Positions 23,480-28,107 of a DNA stretch of 28,107 nt are shown in pieces; positions within the stretch are counted from its first letter, which is position 1, and the number at the start of each line of letters is the position of its first letter. Source of the stretch: an uncultured Oscillospiraceae bacterium (GTDB lineage Bacteria > Bacillota > Clostridia > Oscillospirales > Oscillospiraceae); NCBI GenBank assembly GCA_910578735.1, contig CAJTSQ010000033.1, forward strand, positions 1 to 28,107. Reading direction: 5' to 3'. The translations under genes were made by a program, and so were the position numbers. Under the pieces are notes generated by a model. That model saw nothing but the letters and a program-made list of their open reading frames with translations. It did not search any database and was not told the origin of the DNA.

Positions 23480-24802
23480 TCATGAAATAGAATTACACAG
23501 AAGGAACTCTAATGCTTTCACTACTCTAATCCCATCCTGCGTCTGCGTCAAGTCACAATCCAACGCAATCACCATTTTTTCGTAATTATCCCTGATTTTT
23601 CGCAACGGAGCCAGTTCCCGCTTCCGTGTCTCCGGAGCATTCATATTCTCCGTGACTTGGATATACTTCTTTTCATCCGCCTTGGTAGCGATAAAGTCCA
23701 CTTCCTGGTTGTCGATTTTCCCGATAGCCACATCGTATCCCTGCCGCAGCAATTCAAAATAGATGATGTTCTCCAGAATGTGGCCGCTATCTCCGTCTCG
23801 GTAGCCTAGCAAGTAGTTCCGTAAACCCATATCTACAATATAATACTTGCCCAGTGTCCGCAGATACTCCCGGCCTTTGATGTCGAACCGCTTGATTTCA
23901 TAAAAGATATAAGCCTCTAAAAGCGCCTCAATATAGCTCTGAATGGTGTGTACCGCAGGTTTCCTGCGGCCTTTTTCTTCTAGCAGGCCTTCATTGACAA
24001 GCGTATTGCCGATAGAGGTCGCGGACACATTATTGCCAATATTATCCGCCAAAAACATGATAATCTTGCGGAGTAAGATTGGATCAGTGATGGTGCGGCG
24101 GCCTTTCCGCTTTTCCCGCTCCAGAATATCGTTGACGACAGCGGCCGAGTACACACCATCCAAAGCGGCGGTCACGCGGTCGATTTCCAGCCCCACATCT
24201 GCCAGCATGGGCATCCCGCCAAACCGAGCATATTCGTTGAACAGTTCCCGCTCATCGTAAATATCGCCGTCCTGGTCAGTAATCCGCCGTTTCAGCGCTC
24301 CAGTGGGCGATTTCTTTTCCGTTACAGTGTAACCATGGAAATCCAAAAACTCTTTGAAAGAAAGGGGGAGTACTTTGATCTCAACATATCGGCCAGAAAG
24401 GCAGGTGGACAATTCAGAAGAAAGCAGGTATGCATTAGAGCCGGTGATGTAAATATCACAATCAAAATCTACGCGGAAGGAGTTGGCAGCATTTTCCCAG
24501 CCCGAGATTTTCTGCACTTCGTCAAAAAACAAGTACATCCGTTGGTCGGGCAGGATACGAGCCTTTACATATTCATAAAAACCCCTGACGTCCATATCAG
24601 GAAAGCTCATGGACTCAAAGTTCATTTCAAGAATCTGCTCTTGGTCAATACCAGTTTCCCGCAAATGCTGGGCCATCAGCTTCATGAGGCTGGACTTGCC
24701 ACAGCGCCGGATACCAGTTATGACTTTTATCATCTCGGTGTCCTGAAACGCAATCATCCGATTCAGATAGAGGTCACGCTTTTTGAGAATTGGCTTCTGC
24801 AC
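23480..24802 (-). CDS. AAA_14/DUF4143 ATPase
   Basis: 440 aa from the GTG at 24800-24802, favoured over upstream ATGs by the AAGGGGG site 7 nt before it. N-terminal AAA domain: Walker A GIRRCGKSS (30-38), Walker B MYLFFDEVQ, sensor ITGSNAYLLSSE, and LSGRYVEIKVLPLSFKEF typical of this family. The C-terminal DUF4143 part (about 200-430) contains NQEVDFIATKADEKKYIQV, a PD-(D/E)xK-like arrangement. Family members are widespread, often mobile, and of unproven function (proposed toxin or defence ATPases). It ends 23 nt before the two-TM gene, so the three minus-strand genes may be one transcript. Confidence 0.9.
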   Translation of the reverse strand: MQKPILKKRDLYLNRMIAFQDTEMIKVITGIRRCGKSSLMKLMAQHLRETGIDQEQILEMNFESMSFPDMDVRGFYEYVKARILPDQRMYLFFDEVQKISGWENAANSFRVDFDCDIYITGSNAYLLSSELSTCLSGRYVEIKVLPLSFKEFLDFHGYTVTEKKSPTGALKRRITDQDGDIYDERELFNEYARFGGMPMLADVGLEIDRVTAALDGVYSAAVVNDILEREKRKGRRTITDPILLRKIIMFLADNIGNNVSATSIGNTLVNEGLLEEKGRRKPAVHTIQSYIEALLEAYIFYEIKRFDIKGREYLRTLGKYYIVDMGLRNYLLGYRDGDSGHILENIIYFELLRQGYDVAIGKIDNQEVDFIATKADEKKYIQVTENMNAPETRKRELAPLRKIRDNYEKMVIALDCDLTQTQDGIRVVKALEFLLCNSIS

Positions 24803-25104
24803 AATTATCCCCCTTCCTTTTCGTGTCAAGCATATCATATTTATGCCCAGAAATCAAGTTTACTACATCAAAATAACAAAAAATAATTTTGGCGAGATTT
24901 TTTACATTCAAATAGGATGGATTTGCTGAGGATAGGAGGGAAATGTCGCGTGCATAACTCTCGTTGAACAGGTGCTGTTGGGGAAGGGTACGAAAAGTTT
25001 TGAAAAAGCCAGGATTTATGCGGGATTGCGGCGGATTGGCTCCTGACTGTTCCCACCCTGGAATAGAAAACGGCAAAAGCCGACAACTGCATACTGTTTT
25101 TTGC

Positions 25105-25139
25105 GGGAGAATGTAGCATAGCTATGTTCTCCCTTTTTT
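25105..25139 (+). terminator. Attenuator/terminator 1 upstream of parA
   Basis: Stem GGGAGAA (25105-25111) with TTCTCCC (25127-25133), directly followed by TTTTTT. Confidence 0.65.
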
Positions 25140-25142
25140 CAT

Positions 25143-25167
25143 CCCCATTTTGCGATGGGGTATTTTT
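25143..25167 (+). terminator. Attenuator/terminator 2 upstream of parA
   Basis: Stem CCCCAT (25143-25148) with ATGGGG (25155-25160), followed by TATTTTT, about 26 nt before the parA start codon. Confidence 0.55.
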
Positions 25168-25192
25168 ATTTGTAGTAGGGAGTTGAGAACAC

Positions 25193-26014
25193 ATGAACGC
25201 CCAAGTGATCGCCGTAGTCAATCAAAAAGGCGGTACGGGCAAGAGTACAACTTGCGCAAACCTCGGCGTCGGGCTGGCCCAATCCGGGAAAAAGGTGTTA
25301 GTGGTGGACGTAGACCCCCAGGCCAGTCTTTCCATCAGCCTGGGCCATTCCCAGCCGGACGATCTGCCCGTCACCCTCTCGGACCTGATGGGCAAGGTGC
25401 TGAACGATCAGCCCATCGCCCCCGGCGAGGGCATCCTGCATCATGCGGAGGGCGTAGACCTCATGCCATCAAACATCCAGCTCTCCGGCATGGAGGTGTC
25501 GCTGGTGAACGCCATGAGCCGTGAGACCATCCTGCGGCAGTATCTGGACACAGTTCGGAAACAGTACACCCACATCCTGCTGGACTGCCAGCCCTCCCTG
25601 GGTATGCTCACCGTCAACGCCCTGGCCGCAGCCAATCGTCTGATCGTCCCCGTCCAGGCAGAGTACCTCCCGGCGAAAGGGCTTGAACAGCTCTTACAGA
25701 CCGTGGGCAAGGTGCGGCGGCAGATCAATCCCAAGCTGCTCATTGACGGCATCCTGCTGACGATGGTGGACAGCCGGACCAACTTTGCCAGGGAGATCAG
25801 CGCCCTGCTCTGGGAGACCTACGGCGGGGACATCAAGGTATTCGATTCCGAGATACCCCACTCTGTCCGGGCCAAGGAGACCAGCGCCGAGGGCAAGAGC
25901 ATCTTTGCCCATGACCCAGGCGGGAAGGTGGCCGAAGCCTATGGAAATCTGACGCGGGAGGTGTTACGGCTTGAAAAGCAGCGCGCGAAAAGTAGAGCTG
26001 GCATCAGCCTCTGA
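25193..26014 (+). CDS. parA: ParA-family ATPase (element partition protein)
   Basis: 273 aa. Deviant Walker A KGGTGKST at residues 12-19, VVDVDPQASLS (A' motif) and ILLDCQPSLGMLTVNAL (Walker B) are complete, so it should bind ATP and DNA and segregate or position an episomal form. Length and wording match ParA/Soj proteins of conjugative-transposon or plasmid backbones of gut Firmicutes. An AGGGAG site lies before the ATG. The ParB gene overlaps its 3' end by 44 nt. Confidence 0.92.
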   Translation: MNAQVIAVVNQKGGTGKSTTCANLGVGLAQSGKKVLVVDVDPQASLSISLGHSQPDDLPVTLSDLMGKVLNDQPIAPGEGILHHAEGVDLMPSNIQLSGMEVSLVNAMSRETILRQYLDTVRKQYTHILLDCQPSLGMLTVNALAAANRLIVPVQAEYLPAKGLEQLLQTVGKVRRQINPKLLIDGILLTMVDSRTNFAREISALLWETYGGDIKVFDSEIPHSVRAKETSAEGKSIFAHDPGGKVAEAYGNLTREVLRLEKQRAKSRAGISL

Positions 26015-26363
26015 TCTGTTCACCACGGAACAGGAGCGTCAGGACGCCAAGCTGGAAAAGGTGCAGAATATCCCGCTGTCCGAGCTGTACCCGTTCCCTG
26101 ACCATCCGTTTTCCGTAAAGGACGATGATTCCATGAAGGAGACTGTTGAAAGCGTCAAGGAGTATGGTGTCCTTATACCGGCGATTGCCCGTCCCCGCGA
26201 GGATGGCGGTTATGAGCTGGTGGCCGGACACCGGCGCAAACACGCCTGTGAACTGGCTGGACTGGACACCATGCCTGTAATTGTCCGGGATTTGGACCGG
26301 GACACCGCTATTATTTTCATGGTGGACACAGGGCTTCCCTTTAGAGAGGGAGGGCTTTTTTGA
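25971..26363 (+). pseudogene. parB: ParB/RepB-like partition protein, truncated
   Basis: Begins at TTG 25971, with GGGAGGTG upstream. Residues about 30-115 are a ParB N-terminal nuclease-like domain: IPLSELYPFPDHPFSVKDDD, ESVKEYGVLIPAIARPR, and YELVAGHRRKHACELAGLDTMPVIVRDLD. Family members continue past 'IxMVDSNLQRE' into a helix-turn-helix and are about 270-300 aa. Here the text changes after FMVD (near 26325) to unrelated TGLPFREGGLF and a stop: only 130 aa. The DNA-binding half is missing, consistent with a deletion of the rest of a mobile element. Confidence 0.8.
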
Positions 26364-26469
26364 CAGCAAACTATAAGAAAAGGACATAGCGATACCTCCA
26401 GGATACCGCCGTGTCCTTAAAAATGGGCGACTTTAACACACCCTCCGTTTTCCATTTTTTCAAAAGAAA

Positions 26470-26506
26470 GCGGCGGCTTTGAAATTTGTTATTTCAAAAC
26501 CGCCGC
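26470..26506 (-). terminator. Terminator-like hairpin of the BlaR1-like gene
   Basis: GCGGCGG (26470-26476) with CCGCCGC (26500-26506) and TTTGAAAT (26478-26485) with ATTTCAAA (26491-26498), one internal mismatch, 5-nt loop. On the minus strand it is followed by CTTTCTTTTG, downstream of the gene ending at 26599. A second weak stem lies at 26380-26386/26412-26418. No gene is visible in 26364-26598. Confidence 0.65.
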
Positions 26507-26598
26507 AAGGCTATTTATATTTTGTTTGGGCGTGGTGATACCATCCGCCGTAAAAACGGTTTTTTATTTTCCGTTGCAGGCCGCTTTGTTTTTGGGGG

Positions 26599-28107
26599 TT
26601 AATCAAACATGGAGGATGCTTGAAATATATAATAATTCTTTACAATCGAAAGCTGTACAGCGTTTGTGCTATTGTTATCTGCGATTGCATTTAGTTTGGA
26701 AAACACCTCGTCCGACGACATTTCAGCAAGAGTTTCGAGATTAGTATCATACCAAAAAGATTGAATATCATTGATTGCGTTTGCAAGTGCCGTGTCCCGT
26801 TCTCCGACTGTGACTACTTGAGGATCAAGGTGATAAGAAACGCCATACATCAAACTTACCCATGTGGGCGGGTCAGTTTCCTGGCTTTCTCTTGCAAGTT
26901 CAAAACTCAAATCAGGATCAATCACTGGACTGCCATAAGAGTTCTTTACTAATATTGCGTTTTCAATATTTGACGCTCTTATGGTTAAAGCTAAAAAGTT
27001 CTTCTCCTCCGTTGTGAGGTGTGCGGGGAAGCTATATGTTGCGATATCGTTTTGGATAATATCCTCGTGTTCCTCTGAATGTTGATTTCCCCAATCCAAA
27101 AGGGCTTTGTCAAAATCGGCAACAGTCTGGTTAAGATAGTCTGCTGATTTTAACGCTAACAATGATTGATAACCGTCTTCGGCCCCCAAAGAAGATTTAG
27201 ACGTTTTGTTTGTAGCGTCATCTCTGTGAATGATTGAGGGGACGGAAATCGAATTGTTATTTTTTGTCGCCGCCGAAGTTGCAAAGGCTGTTGTCACACA
27301 GACAACCAATGCTAGGGCTAGGGCGAGAGAGAGAATAGACGATTTTTTGATTTTCATAATTGCTGTAATCCTTTCTTCTATTGCGTTTTTACTGAAATTG
27401 TTGCTCAATGGGTTCAAGCCACTCCATGTTTCTTCCATACTGATCAGCACCCTCGCATAGGCCGCCTTTGTTGTTTCTCCGAAAAGGCGGACAACCGCCT
27501 CGTCACAGGACAACTCAATGTCCCGGTTGGCAAGAATATACATCACCCAAACCAAGGGATTAAACCAATGCACACACGGTGCCGCAATCAACACCAATTT
27601 TGTGATACTGTCAAAGCGCCGGATATGAACATATTCATGCGCCAAAACATATTGCAGCGCCTTTGTGTTTTCCCAATCGGTGGATGTTGGCATTAAAATC
27701 ACGGGGCGAAATACGCCGTAAGTCAGCGGGGCGGAAAATCGGCTGGACTGTCGAATGGAAATCGGACGTTTCAGTTGGTGGGCGTTCAGCCAGCTTTTGA
27801 TGAAGTCGTTTTTCACTGGCAGGGAAGTTTGAAATTCCTGTCGGCACTTCCAATACGCTACTACAAAAACCATAGCGCAGATCAGTGTACCAGCGGCCCA
27901 AACAGCTCCCCAAATAGAAACGGTACTTGTGGTATTGCCAATATCACCGGGCATAGTAGCCATTTGCCCTATCGTATCAATCGGCAATACCTTGTCAATC
28001 TGTGGGACTTTTGTTGCGGCAATCCCGGAAGTTTGATTGCCTATCAGCGAATACACGCTGAACGTGGAGGGAAGGGAGAACGGGAGCAACAGCCGCGCAA
28101 CCGCTAT
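26599..28107 (-). CDS. BlaR1/MecR1-type M56 membrane metallopeptidase, 5' end outside window
   Basis: The frame stays open to the right edge (IAVARLLLPFSLPSTFSVYS), so the start and first TM helices lie beyond it; about 502 codons are visible. Zinc protease motif LAHEYVHIRRFD (HExxH), then NPLVWVMYILANRDIELSCDEAVVRLFG with the third ligand region, typical of BlaR1/MecR1. The M56 part is followed by a membrane helix (SILSLALALALVVCVTTAFA) and an extracytoplasmic domain of about 200 aa of unknown nature; it does not look like the penicillin-binding sensor domain of true BlaR1. In Firmicutes such genes usually sit after a BlaI/MecI repressor gene, which would be outside the window. It probably senses envelope stress or antibiotics. 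Confidence 0.88.
   Translation of the reverse strand: MAVARLLLPFSLPSTFSVYSLIGNQTSGIAATKVPQIDKVLPIDTIGQMATMPGDIGNTTSTVSIWGAVWAAGTLICAMVFVVAYWKCRQEFQTSLPVKNDFIKSWLNAHQLKRPISIRQSSRFSAPLTYGVFRPVILMPTSTDWENTKALQYVLAHEYVHIRRFDSITKLVLIAAPCVHWFNPLVWVMYILANRDIELSCDEAVVRLFGETTKAAYARVLISMEETWSGLNPLSNNFSKNAIEERITAIMKIKKSSILSLALALALVVCVTTAFATSAATKNNNSISVPSIIHRDDATNKTSKSSLGAEDGYQSLLALKSADYLNQTVADFDKALLDWGNQHSEEHEDIIQNDIATYSFPAHLTTEEKNFLALTIRASNIENAILVKNSYGSPVIDPDLSFELARESQETDPPTWVSLMYGVSYHLDPQVVTVGERDTALANAINDIQSFWYDTNLETLAEMSSDEVFSKLNAIADNNSTNAVQLSIVKNYYIFQASSMFD

Larger units (their letters stand above)
24803..25192. other. 390-bp non-coding gap
   Basis: AT-rich upstream region of the divergent ATPase and parA genes. 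Two tandem hairpin terminators at 25105-25167 are the only structure I can support; no tRNA or small gene was found. Confidence 0.6.

Noticed and set aside
1..28107. CRISPR array, rRNA or tRNA genes
   Set aside because: No regularly spaced repeats and no RNA gene signature were found on reading through the window.

Overview
The window reads as the chromosome of an anaerobic, endospore-forming, GC-rich Clostridia member, most likely an Oscillospiraceae gut bacterium of the Flavonifractor / Pseudoflavonifractor / Intestinimonas kind. This rests on GC-rich coding with strong AGGAGG ribosome sites, a pro-sigma-K gene, a YaaH-like LysM/GH18 hydrolase, and an oxygen-sensitive 4-hydroxybutyryl-CoA dehydratase. 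The genus is an inference; no rRNA is present.

Layout. 1-548: 3' end of a degenerate NodB-like protein. 734-5577 (minus strand): YbaK-type deacylase with a FlK-like thioesterase, a LysM-GH18 hydrolase with an Amidase_3-SH3 amidase, and a large ROK-like protein. 5782-6356: a small helical protein whose 3' end looks frameshifted. 6371-14105: a catabolic module of a divergent LysR regulator and five plus-strand genes (crotonase, sodium:solute symporter, 4-hydroxybutyryl-CoA dehydratase, acyl-CoA dehydrogenase, CaiB-type CoA-transferase), bounded at both ends by the same palindromic hairpin. 14117-16347: a PLP aminotransferase and a stand-alone N-terminal half of PTS enzyme I.

The main discovery is at 16462-21960. 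The sporulation gene sigK is split. Its first 67 codons end at 16662 and its remainder resumes at 21514. Removing exactly 4,851 bp between two AAGAAA copies restores a continuous sigma-K frame through HIVKK/YYAQTGDQDDLISIGTIG. The insert is a compact skin-type element (sigK intervening element). It encodes a large serine recombinase and a redox cargo: TlpA-like lipoprotein, CXXC mini-protein, NapH-like polyferredoxin membrane protein, and an FAD oxidoreductase with a Rieske domain. The two inner ends carry a 17-nt inverted repeat with one mismatch. In the excised circle these repeats would lie symmetrically around the core as attP, and the rejoined sigK shows a shorter dyad with the same centre as attB. 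The sigK 3' end looks truncated within region 4.2.

22107-28107 is an accessory tract that is visibly more AT-rich in its first part. It holds a DEDDh exonuclease coupled to a two-TM protein of unknown function, an AAA_14/DUF4143 ATPase, ParA with a broken ParB (probably the scar of an integrative element), and a BlaR1/MecR1-type M56 peptidase running off the right edge.

How the genes work together. The LysR module could import a C4 acid, activate it by CoA transfer, dehydrate it to crotonyl-CoA and reduce that to butyryl-CoA; no etfAB is present locally. The sigK element would be excised in the mother cell to build functional sigma-K, while its redox genes are available to the integrated, vegetative chromosome.
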